Origin: Ignavibacteria bacterium
Lineage (GTDB): Bacteria; Bacteroidota; Ignavibacteria; Ignavibacteriales; Ignavibacteriaceae
Direction: 5' to 3'
Length of the DNA: 64,000 nt
Assembly (NCBI GenBank): GCA_021286645.1
Contig: JAJTBZ010000097.1
Coordinates: 124,001 to 188,000, forward strand
Positions 25,973 through 35,016 of this stretch are shown piece by piece (position 1 is the stretch's first letter; every line of letters starts with the position of its first letter). Position numbers and translations under genes: made by a program. A model generated the notes under the pieces. It was not told where the DNA came from, made no database searches, and was given only the letters and a program-made list of their open reading frames with translations.

Positions 25973-26454
25973 GCGCGTGGAAGTTTTAATTCAAGGGCAG
26001 AAACAACGCATGGGGGAACAAATTCAGAAACATCGGCTTCGAATTGATTCAACTGCCGTATGATTGATGAGTTTAAATAGGTGTATTTTTCATTTGGCAT
26101 AAGGAAGACAGTATTGACTTCATTATTAAGTTTATAGTTCATCAGCGCCATTTGAAACTCGTACTCGAAATCGCTTACAGCTCGCAGCCCCCGGATAATT
26201 GCCTTTGCCCCGGTTTGACGGGCATAGTCAACTATCAATCCGCTAAATGAGGTAACGGTTACGTTTGGCAGATGTTTAACGCTTTCGCTTATTAAAGCAA
26301 TGCGTTCTTCAACTGAAAATAAGGGGGATTTCGATGGATTAAGTGCCACGGTGACAATGATGCGGTGAAACATTTCACTGGCACGCTGAATAATATCCAA
26401 ATGCCCATTGGTTATAGGGTCAAAGGTTCCCGGATATAGTGCAGTAATTTGCAT
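25969..26454 (-). CDS. coaD: Phosphopantetheine adenylyltransferase
   Basis: This enzyme adds AMP to 4'-phosphopantetheine in coenzyme A synthesis. The frame could extend to a TTG at 26463, but the ATG at 26454 starts the family's normal MQITALYPGTFDPITNGH. Key features are that nucleotidyltransferase motif with its TxGH residues, IIRGLRAVSDFEYEF, and LNSSIIRQL, the variant of ISSTxxR. Length of 161 residues is normal. The aldo/keto reductase start overlaps its stop by four bases. The histidine kinase gene ends 33 bases upstream. Confidence 0.96.
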   Translation of the reverse strand: MQITALYPGTFDPITNGHLDIIQRASEMFHRIIVTVALNPSKSPLFSVEERIALISESVKHLPNVTVTSFSGLIVDYARQTGAKAIIRGLRAVSDFEYEFQMALMNYKLNNEVNTVFLMPNEKYTYLNSSIIRQLNQFEADVSEFVPPCVVSALELKLPRA

Positions 26455-26487
26455 AGAATACAATCAATTCACTTGTACAAAAAAAAT

Positions 26488-29400
26488 CTATAGTACACTA
26501 CTAATGTAATTATATTCTGTTTTAATTTGCTGCAATAAATTTAAAAGAGTCTGTCTTTCAAATGGTTTGCTCAGGTAATGAGTCATGCCATTTTCAAGAA
26601 ATTTTTCCCTGTCGCCAGACATCGAATATCCGGTTAAGGCTACAATTGGTGTTGAATGATAGTTCTCCAGTGAACGTATTAGTTTCGTTGCCTCAATTCC
26701 ATCGATACCAACGCCAAGATTGATATCCATTAAAATGATATCATATTGACTAACCTGCGCTTTTTCATATGCTTCCAGTCCGGTATATGCAATATCGGTG
26801 AAGTATAGATTTTCCAAAAACAGCGCTGTTACCTGACTGTTAATATCGTTATCCTCAACAATTAGCACGTGAAGCTTTTGGCCGCCGGCAGGTGACTGAT
26901 TAACGTAAATTGATTTCTGGCCTGAGTATGTTGCAGCTATTTCATCAGAGATGTAGGCAGGAAAGCTAATAGTGAAAATTGAGCCTTGATGCAACACGCT
27001 GGTAAGTGTAATTTCTCCCTGCAGAAGGTCAATCATTCTTCGCGATACAGCTAAACCTAAACCGTTTCCTTCATAGCTTCTGTTAATACCTTCGCTTACC
27101 TGGCGGAAATCATCGAAGATTACCTGTTGATGTTCCGGGCTTAAACCAATACCCGTATCTTTTACGGAGATGCAGGCAAGTGAAGCCGGGTTATTTGTGT
27201 CATATGACAATTCGATTGTAACACCACCCTGCTGAGTAAATTTTATGGCGTTGTTTATCAGGTGATTAAATACCCGTCCGAGCATATTTTCGTCCGTCTC
27301 GGCCCATAGCTTATCATTATTAATGCGCCAAGTTAAACTTAAGCCTTTTTCTTCGGCAGTTGATATGTATCGTGGGAGTTGCGTCTCGATAAACGAAGCG
27401 AGGTGTACTTTTTTAATTATGGGAATGAGTTTATTTGATTCGAGTTGAGACAGATCGAGAATAGAGTCAAGGGTTTGCATAAGCCGCTGCCCGGAGCGTG
27501 TAATGCTTCTGGCCATATTCCGGTCGATAAGGTTGGTAAGATTATCGGTTAATAATTCAGCGTAACCCAAAATTCCATTAAGCGGTGTTCTGAATTCGTG
27601 ACTCATGTTCGAAAGAAGAGTTGTTTTTAACTTATCTGATTCCTGTGCTTTTTCTTTGGCAATAAATAATTCAAGTTCTTCTCTCTGCCGTTCGATATAT
27701 CCGCCTATACTGGCAGCAGTCATGCTAAGGATTGAAATTTCGCTGTCTGTCCACTCACGCATGCTTTGGTGGTCCTCAAAACCGAGTACGCCCCAAAGGC
27801 TGTCGTACACGAAAATAGGTACGAGAAAGAGGGAAGAATAAATTTCCATATTCAGGATATCTCTTTCCTCTTCGGGGATGGCTTTGCCAAAAATAACCAC
27901 AGGGTGGCCGCTTAAGAGTTGATGCTGCCAATCAGGGAATTTCTCAAACAAATCGATACTGCCTTTCGGAACACCTCGGGCGGTGGTCAGATCGGGAGTT
28001 TTCAACCATTCAAATTTTAATGAGTACGAGAGGGAGTCGGGCAGATAATTATCCTTTTCAAGGATATAGATTCTGTCTACATCTATGCCAGTGCCTAAAG
28101 TTGACATAGTATGTTTTAAGGCTGCATTGAATTCGGGTGTTGTAAGCAGCATACGCAAAGTTTCAGCAACGCTGTTCAGGGTGCGGTTTTGCTGATATAC
28201 AATTTGTTGGGTGTGTTTTGTTTCGGTTATATCTTCCACGAGTCCAAGGCCGAATACCGGTACGTTAGCTTCATTTTGAATAATCGAAGTAGTAATGCGG
28301 GTCCAAATCAACCAGCCTGCTTTGTGTACGTAGCGTTGCTCATGTTGAACAGGAGTACCGGGGTCATCTCCCGAGGTTAATTGCTCGGGGAAAACATCAG
28401 AGAGCTTATCTTCCTGATAGGTAATATCCTGCAGGGACTGCTGTTCGAGTTCGCCAAGTGAATAACCCAGCATATTGAGGAACGCCGGATTAGCTTCGAT
28501 GATTTTTCCGGTTAGATCGGTGATGACAATACCGATGCCCGCCTTACTGAAAATGGTTTTAAAGCGCAGCTCGCTTTCAAGCAGGGCTCGCTCAACTTTT
28601 CTGCTGGAAGTAATATCGAGCAGATATCCATCGAAATGAGTGAGGGCTCCCTGCGGGGTGCGGGCCAAAGTAATAAAGCTGTAAACATAGCGAATATCGC
28701 CATCCTTGCGTTGCAGCCTGAAAGACATTTCAAAATGCGATGCATCGCTCATGCTGATAATGTTCAATTCCTGGCTGAGGCGAAAAACGTCATCGGGGTG
28801 AACAATGTTAAAAAATGATGTTTGATTGGTCGTTAACTCCTGCCGGCTAAATCCGAATTGATTGATACTGGAAGAAACATATTCGAAGGATCTTTCCAGA
28901 TCGGCTTTCAGTCGGTAAACTACAGTTGGGCCGCCCATGAATATTTTTTGCTGTTGCAACAGTTCCTGTTGGCTTTTGCGCAGAGCGTCGGTAGTGCGTT
29001 TATGCTCAATAACTTCGGCCTGTAAAACTTTTGTCCGTTCCGAAACCCTGTGTTCGAGTGAAACATTTAGTTCCTCAAGGTCGTGGTACGCATCCTGCAA
29101 GTTGGAAACCATGCTGTTAAAAGTTTTTGCAAGGTCGCCTACTTCATCATCATAATATAGCGGGGCTCTATGAGAGAGGTCGCCCTGAGCTATGATCTTT
29201 GCTGTATGGGCAATTTCAGAAATGGGGCGCAAAATAGTTCTGGAAATTCCCCAGATAAGTCCCATACCCATAACCAGGATTATAATACTAAAGGCAGCAA
29301 TACTGGCCTTTATATTATCGATTTCACTTTTTACTTCTGCAAGTGATAAACCCAGGTATAAAGTGCCTAACCGTTCTCCTTTTAAAGTAATAGGATATGC

Positions 29401-29835
29401 GTATTTTACCGTCAGGATGGAGAAATCGGCAGTTTTTTTTGTGTTAATAAAATCCGAGTGGAGAGCTGTAGAGAAATTTAAGGCGGCACGCAGCGAGTCA
29501 TTTTTGTCAAAGATAACGAGATATCGTAATTCTTTTAACTGGTTAAAGCGGGTAATATCCTCTTCGAGAGTTTTGATATCGTTAAATTGCAAAGTTGGTG
29601 CAACAACATAGGAGAAGATCTCCGCAGTGGATTTAGCCCTGTCAATCGCGCCTGAAATAGCTGTTTCAACCCGTCGATTAGGGAAATAGAGATAAATTGC
29701 TACGGCAATAGCAACGATAAGCAGTGAAAAAGATAGTGAAATCTTTCTGCTAACGGGTAAATGCACAAGATATTTTGGTAAATAACTCAACCTTCTCATG
29801 GATACTTTCTTTGCTACAGAAAAAAAGCGAGACAT
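26488..29835 (-). CDS. Hybrid sensor histidine kinase with HAMP, PAS, GAF and receiver domains
   Basis: The 1115-residue protein has two membrane segments (about 33-50 and 183-198) flanking a periplasmic sensing domain. It continues with HAMP (about 199-250), two PAS domains (about 290-410 and 418-540), a GAF domain (about 555-720), HisKA with the phospho-His in NMSHEFRTPLNG, HATPase_c with DTGIGLSPE and the GLGLAVSRRM box, and a C-terminal receiver whose acceptor Asp lies in DIILMDINLG. Its signal and output partner are unknown, since no separate output regulator is next to it. The coaD gene follows after 33 bases on the same strand. Confidence 0.95.
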   Translation of the reverse strand: MSRFFSVAKKVSMRRLSYLPKYLVHLPVSRKISLSFSLLIVAIAVAIYLYFPNRRVETAISGAIDRAKSTAEIFSYVVAPTLQFNDIKTLEEDITRFNQLKELRYLVIFDKNDSLRAALNFSTALHSDFINTKKTADFSILTVKYAYPITLKGERLGTLYLGLSLAEVKSEIDNIKASIAAFSIIILVMGMGLIWGISRTILRPISEIAHTAKIIAQGDLSHRAPLYYDDEVGDLAKTFNSMVSNLQDAYHDLEELNVSLEHRVSERTKVLQAEVIEHKRTTDALRKSQQELLQQQKIFMGGPTVVYRLKADLERSFEYVSSSINQFGFSRQELTTNQTSFFNIVHPDDVFRLSQELNIISMSDASHFEMSFRLQRKDGDIRYVYSFITLARTPQGALTHFDGYLLDITSSRKVERALLESELRFKTIFSKAGIGIVITDLTGKIIEANPAFLNMLGYSLGELEQQSLQDITYQEDKLSDVFPEQLTSGDDPGTPVQHEQRYVHKAGWLIWTRITTSIIQNEANVPVFGLGLVEDITETKHTQQIVYQQNRTLNSVAETLRMLLTTPEFNAALKHTMSTLGTGIDVDRIYILEKDNYLPDSLSYSLKFEWLKTPDLTTARGVPKGSIDLFEKFPDWQHQLLSGHPVVIFGKAIPEEERDILNMEIYSSLFLVPIFVYDSLWGVLGFEDHQSMREWTDSEISILSMTAASIGGYIERQREELELFIAKEKAQESDKLKTTLLSNMSHEFRTPLNGILGYAELLTDNLTNLIDRNMARSITRSGQRLMQTLDSILDLSQLESNKLIPIIKKVHLASFIETQLPRYISTAEEKGLSLTWRINNDKLWAETDENMLGRVFNHLINNAIKFTQQGGVTIELSYDTNNPASLACISVKDTGIGLSPEHQQVIFDDFRQVSEGINRSYEGNGLGLAVSRRMIDLLQGEITLTSVLHQGSIFTISFPAYISDEIAATYSGQKSIYVNQSPAGGQKLHVLIVEDNDINSQVTALFLENLYFTDIAYTGLEAYEKAQVSQYDIILMDINLGVGIDGIEATKLIRSLENYHSTPIVALTGYSMSGDREKFLENGMTHYLSKPFERQTLLNLLQQIKTEYNYISSVL

Positions 29836-30081
29836 CCCAGTGTGAAAAAAGTCTCAATCTATAATATACGTACTTACGGTAAAATAATATGTTTGAAAAA
29901 GCACACGAGATATTTAATGCCAGGGCATCACACGCCGCCAGAATTGCGGCAAATGCGGGTTCGTTTGGTTGGTCACACGGTAATATTGGGAAAACCTGTA
30001 TATTTAAATCAATTTTCTAAAAATATCTAATAAATAAAGGTACTCGTTTCACGTTACGTAAATTACTGGAGGCACATAGTA

Positions 30082-33000
30082 ATGAACAAACGATCTCTCG
30101 CTCTTTTATTGGTTCTATTTCTTTTAGCCTGTAGTTGGCAGGTGCCCGCGCAACAAAAATCAAATCCGCCTATTTATATAGCGTTTTTGTGGCATATGCA
30201 TCAACCGATATATTGGCCTTACGAATCTGTTGTACAGACAGATGCAAATGGACGATATGGATATTCTGTTACCGATATTCATAATCAAAGAATTGGCCCG
30301 TACACATCGTGGCCGAAAAATGCCGTTGAAAAAGGTATTGCCGCTAACTTGCCCAATCTTGGTGCTCAGGTTAGTTTTACCGGCTCGCTGATTGAAAATT
30401 TGAATGCTCTGGAAGCTAATGGGAATGGGAATTTTAGCAACTGGAAATCAAGTTGGAATTCAATTCGAACAAAAAAAACTGCTTTGAACAATCCCCGTTT
30501 GGATATGGTCGGGTTCGGATATTTTCATCCTCTGATGGGCCTGATTGATTCACTCGATATCCGCAAGCAGGTTCAAATGCATAAGGCAACATTTAATACA
30601 AATTTCCCGGGCTCGTATTCCAAGGGAATGTTTCCGCCGGAAAATGCATTCTCGGAAAGAATGATACCAGCGCTTGCGGCTGAAGGTATCGAATGGATTT
30701 TTGTTGATAATATTCACTTCGATCGTACATGCAAAAACTACCCCTATAATACCGGATGTAACCTGTACGAAGTTAATAATGCAGATGTTACAAATCCCGA
30801 CCCGAATGACTGGGTACAGTTAAACGGTGTTTGGGCACCAACAAAAAACAGCGCGAAATGGGGCCGCCAACCTCATTGGGCCGAGTATGTGGATCCAAAG
30901 ACCGGGACGAAAACGCGTATGGTGGTTGTTCCGGCTGATCGATATTTAGGTAATGAAGATGGCCGTGGTGGTTTTGGCGCTTTGAACTATGAAAATGTAA
31001 TCAGTCAGTTGGAAAGCTACAATACCGATCCTTCACATCCTATACTGGTTGTATTACACCATGATGGTGATAACTACGGTGGTGGAACAGACAGCTATTA
31101 TGGCAGTAACTTCCAGAATTTTGTTAATTGGCTTACCGCTAACCCGAGCCGCTTTGTTTGTACAACGGTTCAGGATTATTTGCAGCAGTTCCCGCCAGCC
31201 CAAAATGATGTCATCCATGTTGAAGATGGCTCCTGGAGCGGCGCCGACAATGGCGACCCGGAATTCTTGAAATGGCTGGGAAAACCCGATGGCACAGGTT
31301 ACAGCCCCGATCGGAATAGCTGGGGTGTTATTACCGCGGCGAAAAATATTGTATTCACTGCCGAACAGATTAACCCCTCAGATCCGAATACACTCCAGGG
31401 TTGGAAATATTTGCTCTGTGGTGAGGCAAGTGACTATTGGTATTGGGATGGTTCGCAGGGTGGTATATGGGATTCGCACCCGACCCGTGCCGCTAATCAG
31501 GCTATTCAATATGCCAATCAGGTAACGGGCACAGACCTTACCCCTCCTACAATATTCTTACCGCAGCGTGACCCGTATAACCCGGGAGAAAAAGAATACA
31601 ACGTTGCCAAACCTTCTGATTTTAATGTTTGGACGTATGTATTTGATAAGAGCGGGGTACAAAGTGTTACTCTCAAATACCGGATTGATAATGACGGTAT
31701 AAATTCAACCCAGACAATTGATAATGAAACTTATGCCGGCGGCCCGGACGTTGGTCCCTGGATTGATGTAGCTATGACCGGTACCGATAAACCTTCTTCA
31801 ACAAATCCTCAGCCGTTATTCAAGGCAAAGGAATATACTGCTATGATTACCGGCTTGAAGGGTAAATTGGTTGATTATTATGTGGAATCCATCGATACAA
31901 AGGGTAATGTTGGGCGTTCCCCAATCCGGCACTGTTGGGTTGGTAATAATTCATCAGGTGGTAACACCGGTAATCTGAGCGTAAACTGGGCACCGGTAAA
32001 ACCAACGAAAAATGATACTATTACTGTTACAGTTACAAATACTACCCAAAGTGCTAAATTGCACTGGGGTGTTAATTATAATGGCTCTACCTGGCTGCAG
32101 CCGGATTCAGCATATTGGCCCGCGGGTTCTTCGCTATTTAACGGAACAGGCCCTGCTGTACAGAGTCCTTTCTCAACTCCGGATACCGGAAAGACTATTA
32201 AGATAAAAATCGGGCCATTCAATAAGGCCGGTAAAACGGTTAATAAAATTGCATTTGTTATTCATTTTGACGACAACACCTGGAATAATAATAATAACAG
32301 CGATTACCATATTGATTTTGGCGATTCTTCAGGTACAACACCAACTACGTTTGTAATGGACGGGCAGCTCGATGCCGGTGTGAAAGCAGTAGCAACTAGT
32401 AGTTCACAACATTTGTACATCGGTTGGAATGGTACGGATTTATATCTCGCAACTGAATCAGCAAGCAGCGCCGGTAAGGATGTATTCATTTTCCTGAGTG
32501 ACTCTGCACGTGGACTTGTAGCAGCTCCCTGGGCCAAGGCCGGAAAAGTGATGAAATGGAAAACATATCTTGCAAACGAAAGCACGAATAATTATATCTC
32601 GTGGTTCGATAATAGCAGCACACCGGGTAAGGCCGTCGGTTCTGTTCTGGAAGGCAGCGTAAATATTAAAAATGAATTCGGGTATATACCCGCGAACTTA
32701 TACGTTGCGGTTGGGCAATATGGAACGCAGGATGGCGGCGCCCTACAAGTGCAGATTCCGGCAGGTAATAGCAATGGCGATATTGAAAGTACTGAATTTT
32801 ATAAGTACGATTATACATCCTCCGCCATAGTTAAAACATCGCCGATACTGCCGACTCAAATTGAGTTGGCGCAGAATTATCCTAACCCGTTTAACCCGGT
32901 AACAGTTATTAATTACTCGTTGCCGAAAGCTGGTAAAGTGGTTCTGAAATTATATGATATACTCGGGAATGAAATTCAAACCCTGGTGAATGAATACCAG

Positions 33001-33117
33001 CAGGGCGGCATGCATTATGTACAGGTTAATGCAGCCGGACTTAGCAGTGGTGTATATTATTATTCATTACAAAGTGACGGTGCCCGTATTACAAAAAAGA
33101 TGTGCCTGGTAAAATAA
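30082..33117 (+). CDS. Secreted GH57-type glycoside hydrolase with carbohydrate-binding modules and T9SS tail
   Basis: The 1011-residue protein has a signal peptide; LLAC at 14-17 also resembles a lipobox. The catalytic part (about 30-420) starts FLWHMHQPIYWP, the hallmark of GH57, and contains FPPENAFSERMIPALA, where a GH57-like glutamate lies, and VLHHDGDNYGG. GH57 enzymes act on alpha-glucans. Two later beta regions resemble carbohydrate-binding modules: about 640-745, CBM25-like, and about 755-900, rich in aromatic residues. The last 80 residues begin NYPNPFNPVTVINYSL and end in KKMCLVK, a T9SS sorting domain. GGAGG lies nine bases before the ATG. It is likely an exported alpha-glucan hydrolase; exact specificity is unknown. 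Confidence 0.88.
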   Translation: MNKRSLALLLVLFLLACSWQVPAQQKSNPPIYIAFLWHMHQPIYWPYESVVQTDANGRYGYSVTDIHNQRIGPYTSWPKNAVEKGIAANLPNLGAQVSFTGSLIENLNALEANGNGNFSNWKSSWNSIRTKKTALNNPRLDMVGFGYFHPLMGLIDSLDIRKQVQMHKATFNTNFPGSYSKGMFPPENAFSERMIPALAAEGIEWIFVDNIHFDRTCKNYPYNTGCNLYEVNNADVTNPDPNDWVQLNGVWAPTKNSAKWGRQPHWAEYVDPKTGTKTRMVVVPADRYLGNEDGRGGFGALNYENVISQLESYNTDPSHPILVVLHHDGDNYGGGTDSYYGSNFQNFVNWLTANPSRFVCTTVQDYLQQFPPAQNDVIHVEDGSWSGADNGDPEFLKWLGKPDGTGYSPDRNSWGVITAAKNIVFTAEQINPSDPNTLQGWKYLLCGEASDYWYWDGSQGGIWDSHPTRAANQAIQYANQVTGTDLTPPTIFLPQRDPYNPGEKEYNVAKPSDFNVWTYVFDKSGVQSVTLKYRIDNDGINSTQTIDNETYAGGPDVGPWIDVAMTGTDKPSSTNPQPLFKAKEYTAMITGLKGKLVDYYVESIDTKGNVGRSPIRHCWVGNNSSGGNTGNLSVNWAPVKPTKNDTITVTVTNTTQSAKLHWGVNYNGSTWLQPDSAYWPAGSSLFNGTGPAVQSPFSTPDTGKTIKIKIGPFNKAGKTVNKIAFVIHFDDNTWNNNNNSDYHIDFGDSSGTTPTTFVMDGQLDAGVKAVATSSSQHLYIGWNGTDLYLATESASSAGKDVFIFLSDSARGLVAAPWAKAGKVMKWKTYLANESTNNYISWFDNSSTPGKAVGSVLEGSVNIKNEFGYIPANLYVAVGQYGTQDGGALQVQIPAGNSNGDIESTEFYKYDYTSSAIVKTSPILPTQIELAQNYPNPFNPVTVINYSLPKAGKVVLKLYDILGNEIQTLVNEYQQGGMHYVQVNAAGLSSGVYYYSLQSDGARITKKMCLVK

Positions 33118-33130
33118 CCGGGTATTTATC

Positions 33131-33163
33131 AAAGAGTCCTATATTGCGTAGGACTCTTTTTTT
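33131..33163 (+). terminator. Intrinsic terminator of the GH57 gene
   Basis: An 11-bp perfect stem (33131-33141 with 33149-33159) has a 7-base loop and is followed by a run of T. It lies 13 bases after the GH57-type gene stop and just before the NUDIX gene. Confidence 0.88.
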
Positions 33164-33177
33164 ATTTTAAAGATACG

Positions 33178-33795
33178 ATGATGACGGAATTACAAACTAT
33201 TGCTAATAAAATACTAACGATTGCCCGGGCCGGCTTAACATATTCGCAAAATGAGTATGATCTTGAGAGGTATCAGGATTTGGAGAAAATCTCGTTTCAA
33301 TTGTTAGAGATGGCTGTTAATTTGCCGATCGAAAAACTAATTACTTCTTTTTCAGATGAGCATGGTTACCTTACTCCCAAGGTGGATGTGCGCGGAGTGG
33401 TTGTTAAGGATGGTAAAATACTGCTTGTGCAGGAAAAAAGTGATGGAAAATGGTGCCTGCCTGGCGGTTGGGCCGATTGGGGCTATTCGGCTGCACAGAA
33501 CGTGGAAAAGGAAGTTTGGGAAGAAGCAGGTATGAGGGTAAAAGTAACCAGATTACTCGCACTGCAGGATAAGGCAAAGCAAAATCATCCGCCGGATATT
33601 TTTTATGTGTATAAAGTGTTTATGCTTTGTGAAATAATTGAAGAAACTTTATCGGCCGGCACTGAGACTTTGGCAGCGGGTTTTTTCTCCCCGGATAGCC
33701 TGCCGGTACTTTCGGTTGGCAGAACTACCCGGGAACAATTACAGCTTATGTATAAATTGGCAGTTGATCCAGACTCAATTGCTGTTTTCGATTGA
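33178..33795 (+). CDS. NUDIX hydrolase with N-terminal helical domain
   Basis: This 205-residue protein has a 65-residue N-terminal helical domain like that of the YjhB-type ADP-ribose/nucleotide pyrophosphatases. The NUDIX box is around CLPGGWADWGYSAAQNVEKE and VWEEAGM. The catalytic glutamates of EVWEEAG are present, but the first box glutamate is not seen and the usual Arg is Lys, so the box is slightly degenerate. The fold acts on nucleoside diphosphate compounds. It starts soon after the GH57 terminator and ends one base before the convergent SafE gene. Confidence 0.9.
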   Translation: MMTELQTIANKILTIARAGLTYSQNEYDLERYQDLEKISFQLLEMAVNLPIEKLITSFSDEHGYLTPKVDVRGVVVKDGKILLVQEKSDGKWCLPGGWADWGYSAAQNVEKEVWEEAGMRVKVTRLLALQDKAKQNHPPDIFYVYKVFMLCEIIEETLSAGTETLAAGFFSPDSLPVLSVGRTTREQLQLMYKLAVDPDSIAVFD

Positions 33796-33796
33796 A

Positions 33797-34561
33797 TTAT
33801 TCACCACAACAGGAACCACTTTCTTTTTCAGTAGCCTGAGTAGTATCTACCTGAGCCGGTTGAGTCTGTACCGGAATTTGTTTGGCTTCAGTCTTATGAA
33901 CTTTTGGTGATATATAGGGTATGCCCAGATTAAGTCCCCTGGCAATAATCAATACCGCGAATAGAATAGAGAATATAGGGATGAGCTTTCGTACCGGAAG
34001 TTTATTCAGCTTTAAAGCACCTGGAATTAAGGCAACTATAATTAATGCCGGAGCAGTTCCCAGGCCAAAAAGGACCATGAAAAGAGTTGATTGCACCGGG
34101 TTGCCAATGGCTGTAGCGCCTGCAATGCCAACGTACACAAATCCACAGGGTAACAAGCCATTTAAGAAACCAAGTATAAACTGAGCAAAAAATCCTTTGC
34201 GCGTTATAAAGGAACCAAGCGCAACCCGAAGGGATGAATATACTTTTTCAAGAAATGTAAAGCGCTTAACTAATTGAACATTAAAAAGCGATGCAAGGGC
34301 AAAAATTAAAATGAACGCGCCAAGTATCACTGAAATTTCCTGCTGATATGTCATCATTTTAATTTTATCGCCAATAACACCGAAGATAGCGCCAAGTATC
34401 ATATAAGTAAAAATTCTGCCGATATGATAAACGATTCGTTGAAGCAGTGAGCCGAAGAAGCCATTATTGCCGCGTGGCATGGCTAAAACGATTGGTCCGC
34501 ACATGCCAACACAGTGCAGTGAACCAAGGAAGCCGAGAAGAAATCCGCTTAATATAATCAT
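33797..34561 (-). CDS. TauE/SafE-type membrane protein of the cbb3 locus
   Basis: The 254-residue protein has about six membrane segments. It starts with GFLLGFLGSLHCVGMCGPIV, where Cys17 and Cys21 form a CxxxC pair seen in this family. Its C-terminus ends GSCCGE, another possible metal site. Homologues sit beside cbb3 oxidase assembly genes and are thought to help copper or electron supply, although the name comes from sulfite exporters. Its start shares one base with the FixH-family stop (TAATG), so the two are coupled. Transport activity is unproven. Confidence 0.85.
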   Translation of the reverse strand: MIILSGFLLGFLGSLHCVGMCGPIVLAMPRGNNGFFGSLLQRIVYHIGRIFTYMILGAIFGVIGDKIKMMTYQQEISVILGAFILIFALASLFNVQLVKRFTFLEKVYSSLRVALGSFITRKGFFAQFILGFLNGLLPCGFVYVGIAGATAIGNPVQSTLFMVLFGLGTAPALIIVALIPGALKLNKLPVRKLIPIFSILFAVLIIARGLNLGIPYISPKVHKTEAKQIPVQTQPAQVDTTQATEKESGSCCGE

Positions 34562-35004
34562 TATTCCACCTGCATAGAATATAAACTGGAAAATTGTTGT
34601 TTGCCATCCTGCCAGTTTACTTTTACCTTCCAGAGGCCGGGCAGTAAGCCCGTAGTTGGTATATGTTGTAAACCGGAAGTGTCGATTGCTATTTTATAAG
34701 TACGGTCTTTGCCTGAATCGGAAGGACGGTAAAATATGACTGACCCGCTAATTGAGTTGCCAACTTCTTTTATTGGAAAGCTGATATGTAAAGCCTTGTT
34801 TTCATAGGAAAAAGACGGTTCGGTTTGCAAGTGCATTGTGTTCTTTTGTCTGTCAATTTCCTGTTGGTATTTTAATTCCTGTTCATAATAATTGGGAGTT
34901 ACCAATTCAACTTTCTGATTGAAAGCGAAGATGAGTAACCCGCCCCAGATAACCATGAACAGTGCTATCATTAAAGCAATACTTTTACCCCAGTTCCATT
35001 TCAT
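34561..35004 (-). CDS. ccoH: FixH/CcoH family cbb3 oxidase assembly protein
   Basis: This 147-residue protein has one N-terminal membrane segment (about 8-27) and a beta domain outside. KVELVTPNYYEQELKYQQEID after the anchor is the typical FixH signature. CcoH stabilises the assembling cbb3 oxidase. A GGAG motif lies just before the ATG. It stands between ccoG and the SafE gene and its stop overlaps the latter's start. Confidence 0.9.
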   Translation of the reverse strand: MKWNWGKSIALMIALFMVIWGGLLIFAFNQKVELVTPNYYEQELKYQQEIDRQKNTMHLQTEPSFSYENKALHISFPIKEVGNSISGSVIFYRPSDSGKDRTYKIAIDTSGLQHIPTTGLLPGLWKVKVNWQDGKQQFSSLYSMQVE

Positions 35005-35016
35005 AGAGAACTCCGT

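Noticed and set aside
29842-30030. A 62-codon plus-strand frame in the gap before the GH57 gene
   Set aside because: No ribosome site, no protein character, and it lies in the leader region of the next gene. Composition is that of non-coding DNA.
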